Positions 47,072-59,606 of a DNA stretch of 64,000 nt are shown piece by piece. The stretch's first letter is position 1, and the number at the start of each line of letters is the position of its first letter. The stretch spans positions 434,001-498,000 of the forward strand of contig MU385865.1 in the NCBI GenBank assembly GCA_022497145.1, written 5' to 3'. The position numbers and the translations under genes were made by a program. Below the pieces are notes generated by a model, which was not told where the DNA came from, did no database searches, and saw only the letters and a program-made list of their open reading frames with translations. The DNA is from Rostrohypoxylon terebratum. Taxonomy: Eukaryota > Ascomycota > Sordariomycetes > Xylariales > Hypoxylaceae.

Positions 47072-48269
47072 AAATATGTATACCTATGTACGTAGTTCAT
47101 GTAAAATCCACTTGATAGCTACGAATCATGAGACCATGAATAACAAATAAACATGTTGGGTATGACCGTTTGAATCCACGAACGTAGGCCGGTCTTTAAT
47201 TTCCACATACATGCACATGCACATGCGCCAAAAAGTCAATAGGATGTAGTTACGTGAGATCAATCGAGATTAGCTATGTAAAAGCTTCGCGAATTAATGC
47301 TATTTTCCCCTCCGCCCATTAATAACCGACCGATGTCCGCGCCTTAACCTGATAACAATGCACCCTCGTAGATTAGGATTTGAAAGGCGCAAATTCCCAC
47401 TGGATTCCGGTTGGTTAGAAGTTGATTGACCCTTCAATGTTGTGAATGATCGCACGACGTTGACTGTATGGATCAAGGGCTTGGAGGTTCGTCAAAATAC
47501 TATCTGAAGAATTCCTGGTTGCGTGCCAAACGTCAAACGTCAAACGTAAATGAGTCGATGCGTCTCCTGAAGACCACCAACGTCATATCTCGTCGTTTAG
47601 AGGCACAAAAGGTTCCCTTGTCGGTATGATGACGAAGAATTAATCATATGAGAGATAAGAGAGTATTGATAGTGATAGCTCCTAGTTATCATAAGAGGAA
47701 AACGCCAGGACTTATACGCGTCGAGATAGAGAGATCTTTTCGTGTCGACGTTGAGTACCATGAGGCATCCCAAATGATATAGGAAGAATCACCAATAAGG
47801 AAATGGTACGAGTGACAATGAGATGAGATTCAAGCCATTTCATGGTAAAATGGCATGATTTCGGATATTTTTTTCTGTCGGTTTTTTTTTTAGTCCTCTC
47901 GTACTGTTCTGGATTTCCTTAAGTATTTTGTGAGAAATCATCGCATCTGAAAGTTCATCGTAAAGTCGAATGACCCTGGAAATTTGCCCCCTAGAAATGG
48001 GGGATACCGAGTCTCTCTCAGAAAATGAAAAATGAAAATGAAAAAAGCCTGAGTTTAAGTTAGCTCAAGATTCTTCAGGTACTATATAACCAGGGCCAAA
48101 GTAATTGCACTTACTAGCAAGTATATCGAAGTGAATAACTCCGTGACCATAGAAAAGAAAACCATCATCATCGTAGAATAATAATACCCGCCACTCATTA
48201 AGACAAGTGGAATATCCATGAGACTGCCTATAAGATGGCATGTAAGACTCCTAGGAGCTCTCAAGCCTA
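47072..48269. other. Convergent intergenic region
   Basis: 3' sides of SLP1 (+) and the Mei2-like gene (-). Contains short tandem units (AACGTCAA near 47530, GCACAT near 47214) and a T run near 47882. No gene recognised. Confidence 0.6.
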
Positions 48270-50948
48270 CTAAGGGTAGTAGGTCTGGTTATAGACAGGC
48301 GGGTTGTATTCATATTCCTGGAGACGTGGGTTTCCACGATCAAACTGAGAACGGCGCCGTCGCTGCTCATCACGGAAGTGTTGGCCAGCGTTGGGTGTAA
48401 AAAGGCCTGATCATATGATTAGCTATTTGGATTTTCGATTATTTAACTCAGTTGCCACATACCAACGTGCTCTGCATTCTCACAGCTTCGCTTCATCTTC
48501 GATTGGTTGTCCGGCTCAGGGAAAGGTTCCTCCTGACCTGCTAGATGAGGGCATGGTCCGTTGTCGGTGAAGAAAAGCTTTAGAGTCATAAGTGTCAATT
48601 ATCTTCTAAACATGATTTCGCTGGACAGGCTTACCTTAGGACGGTAATGAGGAGCCTCAAGCATGACCGAACTGTTTCGGAACTTCTGGACAAGACAATC
48701 TTTGCCTTGAATAGCTAAATTTCGATTCAGCATCTAGGGACACAAGCTTGTGATTAATATGATCAACTTACTCGCATAAGAAATCTCGGCAATCTTATCA
48801 CTCTTGAAGCATCCCCACTTCTGGTTGCCTACTGCTCGCACAAACTACGTTATTGTTAGTATCGTACACCGTCGTAAGCATAGGTAATTATAGTTGGTCT
48901 TACAGGAATGATATCCAGTGGCTATTAGACTGATTAGCTTCATGCCAATACGAATTTATAGCAGGTGGAGGGTCTTACATCGACGAAGTTGATAAACGCA
49001 TAACCGACGCTGAAGTTACCTAGATTAGTCTCTCTTCGTATCATATTATCAGAGTCATGGCATTACTTACTTGCAGTCGTTCGCAAAGTCGATGCGCAAA
49101 TACATGAAGTCGTACTTGCCAAAGCTGGATTTGTCGACAATATTCTTCAGCATAGACTGATTAACCTTGTTGGGGATGTTACGAAGCATGATCTATGGAA
49201 TTAGCCTTGGTTCGGACCGAGTGGTTGTCGATTAGTTGTCAGTTACTTACAGTAGTACGCACGTCGATGCCATCCTGAATGCGGTTAATGTCTACGTGGT
49301 TGTGATGGTTAGCCGAATTGTAGTAAGGCGATCGTTGAATTCGCATTGCGTTCTGTCTTCGACCGTCTGGGCGACCGTAGTGCTGGAATTGTCGTGGAGT
49401 CAAGAGATCCGAAGGAACAAGAGAGCTTTGAGGTGACACCGCGGGGCTCACGAGAGAGTAGTTGCTTGGTTGCAACATGCTTCCGTATGTTCTAGGCGTT
49501 GCTTGGTCCACTAAGTACGGAGAACTCATGGAAAGGGGCGAGTACACCAGTGGAAGCATCCCATAAGACTGAGGGACCGAAAGACTACTGGCAGGAAGGG
49601 TAGGTCGCACAGGTGTGCCCAGTAGAGAAGATGAAGTCGAAGCCGGGAATTGCTGTCTGCCGATAGACAATTGTCGGAAGCCGGCAGTCAAGTCTGACAT
49701 GGCTGGGTTGATGGTTCCGGCCTGTGTCGCTTGTTGCGGCATGTCAGGTCGATACAGCACCATGCAAATCTGAAATCCCTATTATGGCATATTTAGCGAA
49801 TTAACTTTATCACTCCAAGTGAAGAGGCACTTACATCGACGACGACGCCGTTGAGTTTTGTTACGGCACGCAAGGCCATATCGTTGTCGCAATATTCGGC
49901 GATGACACTCATTACACTTCCTGTTACGCCATCATGGGGCTTGAATGCATACAAATCTCCCTCTGTTCGTAGAAGGGCCTTGAGAAACTCCTCAAGCTCT
50001 TGAGTAGTGATGGGTTGCATCGAGTGTGAAAACACACTAAGATAAACCTGTCCTTCGTGGCCAGTTACGAGGCCTGCATTTGGATCTACGGCTGATGCAA
50101 ATTCGCGAGGGTGGATAGAACGAACGTCCCATTTATTAGCGCCGAGAGAAATGTTTGAGAAGATAGTACAGGCGTCGCGGATATTGGAAAATCGAGCGAA
50201 CACTTGGTTGCCGTAATCATAGATCTCGTTAGTTCCTTGGAAGTGTGTCCCGATCTGACGAAGGTCCTGGATATAGTTAGCTTACACATGTATCCTTTTA
50301 TCATATGTTTTATGTTTTATGTGGCAATCTTATGCTTACAGATATGAAGTAGTTCACCTCTCCAGCGGTTGCCTTGCCGCCCATTTTGTCAGAGATAAGG
50401 AGGCATCGAGAGATTCCAGACTCTGTACTCAGCTTGTCATGGACAAAGACAGAAGATACAGGAATACTAGCTGGTCGTGGAAGTTGTCCAGAGATCTGGT
50501 TATAGGCCTGGCCGAGACCCTCCGAGAAGTCTGCTCGTTTAGGCTCAGACACCTGACCACGAGGGACCAACGCCGAGGGCAAAGGTGAAAACACAGAGGC
50601 CGTGGGAGATAGCTTCTGGCTTCCCTTGAAGGAAGATTCTGCCGAGGAAACAAACGGATCCTTGTCGGTGTGCGAATTGCCGAGATTAAACATACTCGAC
50701 TGTCCGAAAGACTGCAGCGTGTTCATACCGTACTGCATGGCCGGAGGCGCTATATCGCGGTTAAGTGTACCAATAACTCGAGTTGATCGAGCAGAGCTAT
50801 CCTGCGGGGAAAATGTAGTGAGTCGAGTGTCGGGGGTTCCTTTGAAAGAGTCTGCAGCTCCACTGGAAGAACGAGGTGAGGCGGGATTGAAGTGACCCTC
50901 ACGGGTCTGCTGATGGGCGCTCATCTTGTCCGAAGAATTGAATGCCAT
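48270..50948 (-). CDS. mei2: Mei2-like RNA-binding protein
   Basis: Ten exons, all in phase, giving 711 residues: 50340-50948, 49835-50266, 49251-49769, 49071-49192, 48979-49009, 48904-48921, 48772-48844, 48635-48714, 48463-48577 and 48270-48406. The N-terminal third is disordered. An RRM-like region follows (QVFARFSNIRDACTIFSNIS, GQVYLSVFSHSMQPITTQEL, AVTKLNGVVV). The C-terminal Mei2-type RRM at about 519-650 is diagnostic: TTIMLRNIPNK, FGKYDFMYLRIDFANDCN, VGYAFINFVDPLDIIPFVRA, KIAEISYATIQGKDCLVQKF and RNSSVMLEAPHYRPK. In fission yeast, Mei2 drives entry to meiosis with a non-coding RNA partner; roles in filamentous fungi are less clear. Exon 6 is only 18 bases. The start ATG directly follows a CTACAG acceptor, so at least one intron probably lies in the 5' leader. 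Confidence 0.93.
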
Positions 50949-53900
50949 CTGTAGGAAATCAGATAGTAGGTATCAACCTTGAATGGCCCTTGTCATTGAC
51001 ATTAGTGAGTTTACGTAGGATGTCGGATGACAAAAGTGAATTTGAAGTCGCCATATCTCTTCTCGCTCATGGTATCTCAAATTAACAACTATCATGGATT
51101 AATACCGCTTACCTGAGTAAGATAATAATTGTTCTCTGAAATACGCAGAAGTATGTTCAAATAGAACAATCGAATACGGGATCTATAGCCCAACCCTCAA
51201 AGGGATAATAACTCTGGGTTCCTTGGAAACTTGTTAGTCAGATGCCAATGTGGTCATACAGAAGAATATATGTGGTATGAAAAATAGTGGGAAAGAAATA
51301 GGCAAATATCGCCAAACCCTGTGGGCAAGCTAGAGGTAAATTGTAATACAGATATATCATCTAGAGGTCGAAGAAAGAAAGCCCGGTATCACGACAGAAC
51401 AGTAGGATATAAGAAACAGCAACAACGAAGCAAGGAGTGAAGCGCTCTGAACAGTGAATAAAGTATGACTGTAAAAGAAGCTCATGACAAGACCCTTCTC
51501 AGGATGTTTATATGAAATTGGTGTTGGCGATAATAATCGCTGACGATAACAATTGCTTCTGTGGAGGAAAGGGGATGGGGAACCGTGATAATTGGGTCAA
51601 GAGATCAAGAAGGTATGGGTAGAGTAGAACTCATGGGGAGAAGCGCGCTCTATGATTGAAAATATGATAAATGAGCAAAGAGAAACAATATGACATACAA
51701 CCTGTTCACTTGAATCAGTGTCTATAACTCCGAAGATTTATATCAAACCTGGGTAGAGTTTATGGCTATCGGTTCAGTGTCCGGTAAGTTCCTCGTGTTG
51801 CGACGACGGGATCGTATATGTTAGATTGACGATAAAGACTAAGAAGTTCAGGTTGAGGCGTCGGAATATCCTCTCTCGTACTTGTCTGAATTTAGAGAGG
51901 AATACCTATTGTTGAGTTAGTCAAGGCGACGTAGGATTAGTCTTCAAGTGTACAAGAGAGGGAAAACTTGTAGGATGATGAAATAGGTAGCTCCACCTTG
52001 AAGTAAAGAAGCAGAGGAGTGTTGAAGTTTACGTGTAGTATCAATTACCTTAGAGGATTCAATGTTGATAAACGAAGACTAGATGTGTCTTACCTAGTAC
52101 TCGATGAAACTTAGAGTGCGGCGTAATAATTGAAATTTGTGCGTAAAACTTAGAAAAGGTAGAAGAACGGGATAGGATGTAGCACAACCTTGATGCCTAG
52201 TACCTATGAGCATTGAGGAAAGAAGTAACAATGTCCATAATACAGATTAGGTAGGTACTGGTATCGATTGAAGGTGGAACCTTCTAAAGACTGGGTAATG
52301 GTGGCTTGATTTAGAAATCAATACCCAGTGCTTTCCCTAACGTGGTGACTAAGGGTAGTAGTGGCAGTTGGGGAGGAAAGGACGAATATTGTACAGTGGA
52401 GAAGAGGAAACTGAATTCAATCAAATTAGACAGGAAAGGAATAGTGAACTTACTGGGTGGGAGACCGTTGCGTTGTTGTATGATGACGGAGAGAGGAAGA
52501 TGGCTGTTAAGAGAATGGGATACTTCTCTCTAAACGTATAAACGAAGGTAGGATGGATATTGCTACCTAGAGGTTGCTGGGCTGTACGAGAGGATTGCGA
52601 AGTAGGCAGGCAACCCAGTGAAGTGGTTAAATGTGTCAACTCGGCGCAAAAATTACCTGAAGGAAAGATTAGTTAGTTGATTTCCAGCGTCTTTACTTAC
52701 ATCTAATGTAATTAATATGGATAAACCTACTGCCAAACTGAACGAGTCGCGAGTCCTGGAGATCCCTAAGACGCCTATCCGCACCAAGACCAAAGGTCTG
52801 AATTGACTTGTTGCGGATTACCTGTGTGTCAAGAAGGAACTCGACGATGGAACCAAGGACGTCCCCGACAGCAATACTCTTCGCTAAAGACAAGAAAAGA
52901 ATGTGTGACGGTGAAGGAGATGGAAGTGATTATGGTGTACTGAGATCTAGATCGAACCAAGACGTTCAATGGTCCAATACTAGTAAAGAGTGGATTGAGA
53001 GTCAAGATGTACGTGTAGGGTAAAGTGTTTGTGGAAGGGTGGTGTATGTAAAGATTAGAAGTTCAACCAGTCCAGGACTCCTGTCTAAATATTAAGTAGA
53101 GTAGGCAAAGAACCCTATTGCTCCGGGCAAGATCAGTAAACCTAGGTCCTAGGTAGGTAGGTGCAATGCGGTCAATGCATCTCCAAACGACTCATTCAAG
53201 TTAAGAGCTTAAAAGATGTGGAAGGTAATACTGTACATACAAGGCAGTAATAGACTGGGTGTTGAGTGTTGAAACGGAAAGCGCTGGGATTGGGGGAGAT
53301 ACCTGGATACATTTCCTATGCTAGCATAGTGCTAGGAAGGCTAAACCTATGACCCTCGCATCAATTATTCTCTATTATTGGACGAACACTGTATATAAGA
53401 AAAATTCGTTTGGAAACTACACTGCGGAATAGGCCGCGTGGGACTGTTTGCACAGTTACTTTCTTGAGCTGGTGACATAGGCCGGCCAGGGCTTAGTTGC
53501 TGAATGGTCATGAACTAGTAATGGGTTGAATACCCGACATCAGACGAATCATTTCACATGTTCCATTCTAGCGGTAATTGTTACTGTGATCAGATAATCA
53601 TCCCAAGTAGATCGGCCAATCGCTATGTTCGTTGAGCAGATTAGTTTAGCAATCCTGAGCCATGCTGTTGGAGCAAAATTTTTAATCTCCAGGCACACAA
53701 AAACGTTGCTTAGTTGGCGTGTCGTTCAGTATTGGCGAAGTTAGAACGTAGGTTGGGAAGGCTGATCTAGTAGGCATGTTGCGGACGACGGTTTAGAGGT
53801 ATACCCGAAAGTCGCTGTCGTAAAGGCAAACTCATACTTGGGTACCCAGACTAACTACAAGGTAAATATAGATTCAAGTTAACGTACTGGAAAGTCTAGT

Positions 53901-55810
53901 CCTTAAAGTGGCCGCCAAGTTCGACGGTTGTTATTTTTAGTTATCTAGGTGGGCTGGTTGAATAGCTACGTATTATGCCTTTGTATAATATGTGAGTTTT
54001 GTGAACTAGAGAGGGCTGCAAAAAATTATCTCTTCAAGGAGCAAATAACTCCTAATTACGAAACATCTTGAATTGGTTGATTATCTGTCACGGAGCTTTC
54101 TACAAAGGCGGTAATTCAATGCGACGCTTATGTGTCTATATACTGAATCTCTATGGAAATTTGCATGGCAGCAGGCTTACACTTGACGGATGAAACATCG
54201 ATCATATGTTCTTACCTAGGTAGATAGACGAGTTCTATGCGTATTTCAATGTGTACGTTGTCTCGCAGGGCACAACCGAGATCCGAAATAGTAAATTGTA
54301 CGAGGGAAATGGGACCGCAAGAGGAATGATAATTGAGTAGTTTCGTATTTGTCTCCTAGGAGACACTATGTGGGACATTTTACAATAATTATGTTGTTGT
54401 AATGGAAGTGTCGTCTATTACAAAAATTAGAATTCTTGGCGTCGTATAGAAACTAGAATTATCTTATGACTCAAGCATTATTATTTTGTACATAGCGACG
54501 TCGATGCGAGGTTGAGATGTAAGACGATCAATACTTGTCAATGTGTAATAGAGACCTGATGAGACGGGGAACATAACATACGACTAATAAAGACTACAAA
54601 ATATGTGCAATAATTACGCATTGTTTAAATATATGTATTAGGTATGCAATGGAATAGAACTATCTATAGTTCAGTTATTACACGAGTGGCCATTGTCAAT
54701 AGGTGTATCTAGTCAATGGAGCAAGAACTGGCAAAATAAATTCCTACAGGGCTTTAGTGCTCATCGTGAGTGTTATGCTGTTGTTTTCTTGAATTGTTAC
54801 ATGTAGATAGCCAGTTAATAATTGCAGTTTAGATTCTACACATCTAGATGGCATGGACTAGTCAAACTTGTAGAATACACGATGCTAACCTTGGAACGAT
54901 TATGTGAACCTTTAAAGAATGTAGCCGAGGATCTCATGATCTATGGCAACCATATCTTTGCGGATGAGCTACCTCATCCTATGGCTTGGAATAATCTTGT
55001 ACGGGTTGAGCCAGTATAAGCCCAACCTATAATGCGTAGGCACTACCTATACTCTTACACATCCTGCAAAATGCCAAATGCTCTCAATAAACACAGATAA
55101 AAACAACAAATTTACTAAACTTACAAACTCTAGACATTGCAAATTTGTCTATTCCTTGGTATACTATTTGCACAATGAGCGTTTAGCCATGATATGAACA
55201 GAGTTATAATGTGTGCTTGAATATATCCTGCCTCTAGTCCCTGGTTTGTGAGTCTGGGATATGTTTGTAGGTACCAAGAATGGTTGTCTCTTTGACTAGA
55301 AATAATCCTCTGGGGAGTTGTTCCAAAGACTACAGAACGGAACGATCGTGAATGGCACGTGACGGACACTTAACAGTATACTAATATCGTTAACCTATAG
55401 TTTATATGCCCCTATACGCAATTATACGGGCATGTGGTAAACCGCCTTTTTGTGAGATTTTCCTCCCAGATATTTCGCAATGATTAAATATTAGTATTTA
55501 GTTATCGCTCAGTTTATTTCGAAAGAAAGGAGCATGTCCAGTCTTGAGTAATGACTCAAGCTGGTCTTCCCCCTTTTCTGACTTTATACCCCTGAAAAGG
55601 GGTATGTCATGCGCCACAATCCTGCGCCACACACGCCCTTGTTCGCAGGTGTAGGTATACTTAGACATAATAGGAGTAGACTCTCAAGGTTAACTACTAC
55701 TATTCTAATAAGACTCAACCCATTATCACATCTCAAATCACAAGAATTGAATCCATAATCTCTTGGTCTCTTTACTTTTTCGGGTTGTATTATTAATCGG
55801 TCGGTTTATC
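50949..55810. other. 4.9-kb region, probable long leader and promoter of the Mei2-like gene
   Basis: The CTACAG before the Mei2 ATG implies an upstream non-coding exon. Purine-rich sequence with many possible donors continues to about 53.3 kb. Beyond that the sequence is AT-richer, without recognisable genes. A 66-codon plus frame (54822-55019) and a 67-codon minus frame (52693-52893) look protein-like but have no family match. Confidence 0.5.
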
Positions 55811-57055
55811 CTACCTCCTGACGAAGAAGCCTTTCTTCCCACCCGCACCCGCACCAGCCACCATGGCGCGCCCACGTCTCCTTTTCAGCAAAACCTCCTT
55901 AGAAGACCGCGCATTCTTCTGTATCTTCGGCGCCAATTTCTGATCACCCTGCTCAGCCAAGACTCTATACCGCGTATCCCCCACCACCTGATCACGTGGC
56001 TTCTTCGGTTCCTCAAAGTTGATTTTCTTCGGCCTTTTGATGACCCTTAGAGCAGATTCGTCAACCTCCTCATCTTCGCTCGATGAATCTGTCAGGAATT
56101 CTGCTGGTAGCACTGTAGGAAGATTGAATTTTTGCGCTCGTCGTCGTCCGGCTGTTACTGCTGTCTCGACCTCGGCCACGCCGTTATCTTCGCTAGGAGC
56201 TCGCTCCTTACCAGTAGACTTAGTTTTACCCTGATGAACCTCAACCGTTGTGCGCGAACGTTTCCTTCGCTCGGCTTGCTGCTTGTAAAGACTATCTTTT
56301 TCTTGGCGCTTTCGTTTTAAGGAGGCGGCTTGTCTGAAGTTAGGTTAGTGTTAAGTGATAAATTGAAGATTTTTAGTAGTTTTAGGGATGACTTACTTTT
56401 CTGCGGCCTCCGAAGCAGCCTGTTCCGCCTTCTGTACTTCCTGAGCAGCGGCTTGTGTGGACACTGCTTCGGGCGCATCATCATCGTCACTATCATCTTC
56501 CTCACGCGCCGCATTTTCATTCTCTGCTTTCTTATCCGCTTGCGCCGCAGCGCTGGCCACAAAAGTCTCTATATCGTCATCGTCGCCGAACACGACATGT
56601 TTGCCTTTTGGATTCGACGTAGACATCGCTTCAGGCTCTATTGATTGCGAAGCTAGCCTCTGACTTGCTTCCTCCTCCAACTGCTTCGAAGCGCTTGAAG
56701 GTTCAGCATCAGGCCCCGACTCCGCCGCCGTCTCCTTTGATTCTTGAGAGTCAAAAATTGTACTCGCTTGGGATTTGCTCTCTACGGGTATTTCTACTTC
56801 AAGATACGTCTTCCGTCCGGTGGCAGTGCTCTCGTCTTCTCTCGTCCGTACCGCTAATTTTTGTCGCGTGGGGCTTTCCGGTTCTGAAGTCTTAGGTATG
56901 TCGCTTTCAACGTCATGATCGCCACTAATCTCGTCCCCGACTGACTTTCTCTTCCCGCGCGACTTTGCTTTAACAGGTGTTTCGTTCGCCTTCACAGCCT
57001 CTTCTTCGGTGGTACTCTGCGGATCTCTCGTGCGACTCCTAGTATGCGGAGCCAT
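55811..57055 (-). CDS. utp16: Utp16/Bud21-family U3 snoRNP protein
   Basis: Two exons, 56397-57055 and 55811-56333, join in phase to 393 residues. The long N-terminal half is acidic and disordered (KHVVFGDDDDIETFVASAAA, REEDDSDDDDAPEA), then Ala/Glu helices lead to a basic segment (AASLKRKRQEKDSLYKQQAE). The C-terminal part carries the Utp16 signature: GRRRAQKFNLPTVLPAEFL, TDSSSEDEEVDESALRV, KKINFEEPKKPRDQVVGDTR and YRVLAEQGDQKLAPK, ending in a Gly/Arg-rich tail. Yeast Bud21/Utp16 is a nucleolar component of the small-subunit processome needed for 18S rRNA production. The fungal protein is longer than the yeast one because of its N-terminus. The start is MAPHTRSRTRD. Divergent from the next gene over only 540 bases. 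Confidence 0.88.
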
Positions 57056-57595
57056 TGCGACCGATGAGTATATTCTATGTATGAAGCGAGAGTATTTTGG
57101 AAGGTGTGTCAATTCGAAGATGGCCTGCAGCTGTCGTCCTTTTATCTTGGTGGGATGATGTTTTCTTGACTTTCTTGTCCCAAACTTTTTCTGTTTATTT
57201 GTTGATCGATAAGAAAATAAAGTTCCGATAGGCCAATAAATTCAATGATAACCCCCCGCTATAGTAACGCCGGTAAATCCTCGGCTACAAGGGTCGCTCA
57301 TCTCTCTTCATCATCAAATGTCCTGAATTCGCCTCTGATACTTCTATTTAATTATTTGAAGGAATAATTCTACTTAAAACCAATGTGAGGATACTGTTGT
57401 TGAAAAGGTGCTCCAATCAATTGAGAATGGGTAGTATATGATGGGCGTGGGCTAACGTATCGCCCGATCGACCGCGATAGCCTCACTCACATCTCACCTT
57501 GTTATACCGATTCCTTGAGTCTTGAGATGCCTCAAATCAACTAATAAAACCTATGATCGACTTATGGCTAAAAAGAGAGCTCAGAGAAACTGAAA
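57056..57595. other. Bidirectional promoter, UTP16 and mitochondrial-type gene
   Basis: 540-bp region between two divergent starts. No TATA element stands out. Confidence 0.6.
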
Positions 57596-58690
57596 ATGTC
57601 CACTAAATCACTCCGGCACCTCCGGCGCCTATCCCCTCATCTCTCTCTCCAACCTGCCGTGAGACCCAGCGCCAACATCATTCACCATGCCACCCAAACA
57701 TCCAATTTCTGTCACCTATCCTCTCTACGCCACCAATTCAAGTACATAAACAAGCAAAAAGCGCCGAGCGACCCCAACTCGCACCGCGTATCCCCCGAAT
57801 CATTCTCCTACATCAAGCTGACCGAGTCCGACATCCCGCCGCTCAGCTTCTGGAAAACATTCGTCACTCCGCCCCTGGTGCCCGCAGACGCCGTGACGGC
57901 GGAGGAATGCGACGAGACATGTCGGGAGTACGTAGCGCAGTTTGCCGCAACCCCAGCGGCGCGATCGCGCGCCGCCCTGCCCCCCCTCCTCACGCTCCAC
58001 TACATCGCCAGCGTGCTCATGAACTCGCCCTCGGGGAAGCCCGGCCTCGCGATGCACATCATGTACCAGCTGGTGCGGAAGAGCTACGCCCCCTCAATCC
58101 TGACCCTATCCTGGTTCGCGGTGAAGACGGGCCACCTGCTGAGCGACATCCGCTTCGCGCACGCCAGGGAAGGCCTCGAGGCGCTCGCCAACCCCGCCAA
58201 GGGCAAGAGCACGAGCACGCAGTACCGGCTGGACGCGCTGACGCTCCTGGGCCAAGCCTACGGGGCGCGGAACACGCCTCGGGACGACGTCAAGGCTCTC
58301 GGGTTCCTGACTACGGCGGCGGAGGTGTTTGCGGAGAAGCCGAACTCCCTGTGGGTCTGGCACGCGAGCGCCGTCCTCGTGCAGAGCGAGATCTACATGC
58401 GGCAGAAGCGGCCGGACCTCGCGCTGTCGCTCTTCGAGATGCATGCGCAGAAGCTCGATAACGCAAACGTGTTATATGCGTACGCGATGCTGCTGCCGGA
58501 TCACCACCCGAAGCGCACACCCATGCTCGAGCGGGCGGCGATCAGCGCATGTCTGCCCGCGGCGCTGGAATTGGGGCGCATCGAGCAGCGGCGCGCTAAA
58601 GAACCTGGCTTAAGCGCGAGGGAGCGACGAGACTGCGAGGTTTTAGCAGACGAGTGGTTCATGATCGCAGGGGAGAGGAGGGCTGCGTAA
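57596..58690 (+). CDS. Uncharacterised helical-repeat protein, putative mitochondrial
   Basis: Single-exon 364-residue protein. The first 45 residues are rich in Arg, Ser, His and Leu and almost lack acidic residues (MSTKSLRHLRRLSPHLSLQP), typical of a mitochondrial presequence. The rest is Ala/Leu-rich and helical, with TPR- or Sel1-like stretches: YRLDALTLLGQAYGARNTPR, ALGFLTTAAEVFAEKPNSLW, LVQSEIYMRQKRPDLALSLF and MLERAAISACLPAALELGRI. No catalytic motif is seen and I cannot name an orthologue. Codon use is markedly GC-rich from about 57,900 to 58,650, stronger than in neighbouring genes, which supports coding. Sharing a short promoter with a ribosome-biogenesis gene hints at housekeeping expression, but that is inference. 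Confidence 0.8.
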   Translation: MSTKSLRHLRRLSPHLSLQPAVRPSANIIHHATQTSNFCHLSSLRHQFKYINKQKAPSDPNSHRVSPESFSYIKLTESDIPPLSFWKTFVTPPLVPADAVTAEECDETCREYVAQFAATPAARSRAALPPLLTLHYIASVLMNSPSGKPGLAMHIMYQLVRKSYAPSILTLSWFAVKTGHLLSDIRFAHAREGLEALANPAKGKSTSTQYRLDALTLLGQAYGARNTPRDDVKALGFLTTAAEVFAEKPNSLWVWHASAVLVQSEIYMRQKRPDLALSLFEMHAQKLDNANVLYAYAMLLPDHHPKRTPMLERAAISACLPAALELGRIEQRRAKEPGLSARERRDCEVLADEWFMIAGERRAA

Positions 58691-59606
58691 TTGCAGCTGA
58701 ACAAAGTAAAAGTTCTCAAAAAGCGCGATCTGCTTTTGTAAATAGTATCGTAGATACCTGGGGATTCCCAGACATGTACAAAATCAAAATAGAATATTCA
58801 AATAAAATTTTATCATCCCACGTGAATACCCATAACCCAGGCACGCAAGATTATAACAGAGCTGGAAGGGAATCCATTTATGGATGTGGAAAAGCAAATG
58901 TAGGATCATATCGTGGATACCTCGCTGCCCAGCCACCAGGGAACTCCGGGACTTATCAAAACGTTAGTAATCGTCTTCGGAAATCCCGTATATTGGATGC
59001 TCAATCGTAATCAACATAGAAAAAGAGTAGGGCTACTTAGATAATCTCTACAGCTCAGAACCGTCAAATACATTTGATAGAACAACTCAGATCGACCAGA
59101 GACTCAGCTCGTTCTGGGCATGTCAATATTTCGATTGCCTTCCGCCATTCCGCTTCAGCATATACAGATGTAGTTTCTTGATATTTAATACGGCTTCACT
59201 TCAATAATACACCTTCCATGCAACCTGACAAATGCCTTCGTACAAAGTCGAGCTGGGAATCGATAGACGCCCGTCTCTCGTTTCCCAGCCTGAAGCGCCT
59301 CTTGAAGTCAAGATTCAATCAATCCCTTTGTCCTCGATGTTCTCAAACTTGCCTTCCGAAGTCAAAGATTAACCTGCCTCCCGATGAATTACGCCAGTCA
59401 CTGCCTTCCCCGCCTAACATAAACACTCGTCCGCACCCCCAAATGGTGCACCCGATGCTAACACAAATGCCACCATGATTCAACGCCCAGAAGATGCAAT
59501 ACTTCCAAGTACTGTTCCAATACTGAACTTTGACGATTGGGAAATAGGGCCGGGGGGATATATATCGAATGGATGATATGGGGCGCCAGGTCAAGATACA
59601 ACAGAC
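58691..59606. other. Convergent intergenic region
   Basis: 3' sides of the mitochondrial-type gene (+) and the Cdc4-like gene (-). An 86-codon ATG frame at 59218-59478 (+) has no family signature and overlaps the expected 3' UTR; not called. Confidence 0.55.

Noticed and set aside
54822..55019. 66-codon plus frame (HGLVKLVEYTMLTLERL)
   Set aside because: Protein-like but does not start with ATG, has no homologue I recognise and sits alone in AT-rich DNA.
59218..59478. 86-codon ATG frame between convergent genes
   Set aside because: Falls in the expected 3' untranslated regions and lacks any motif.
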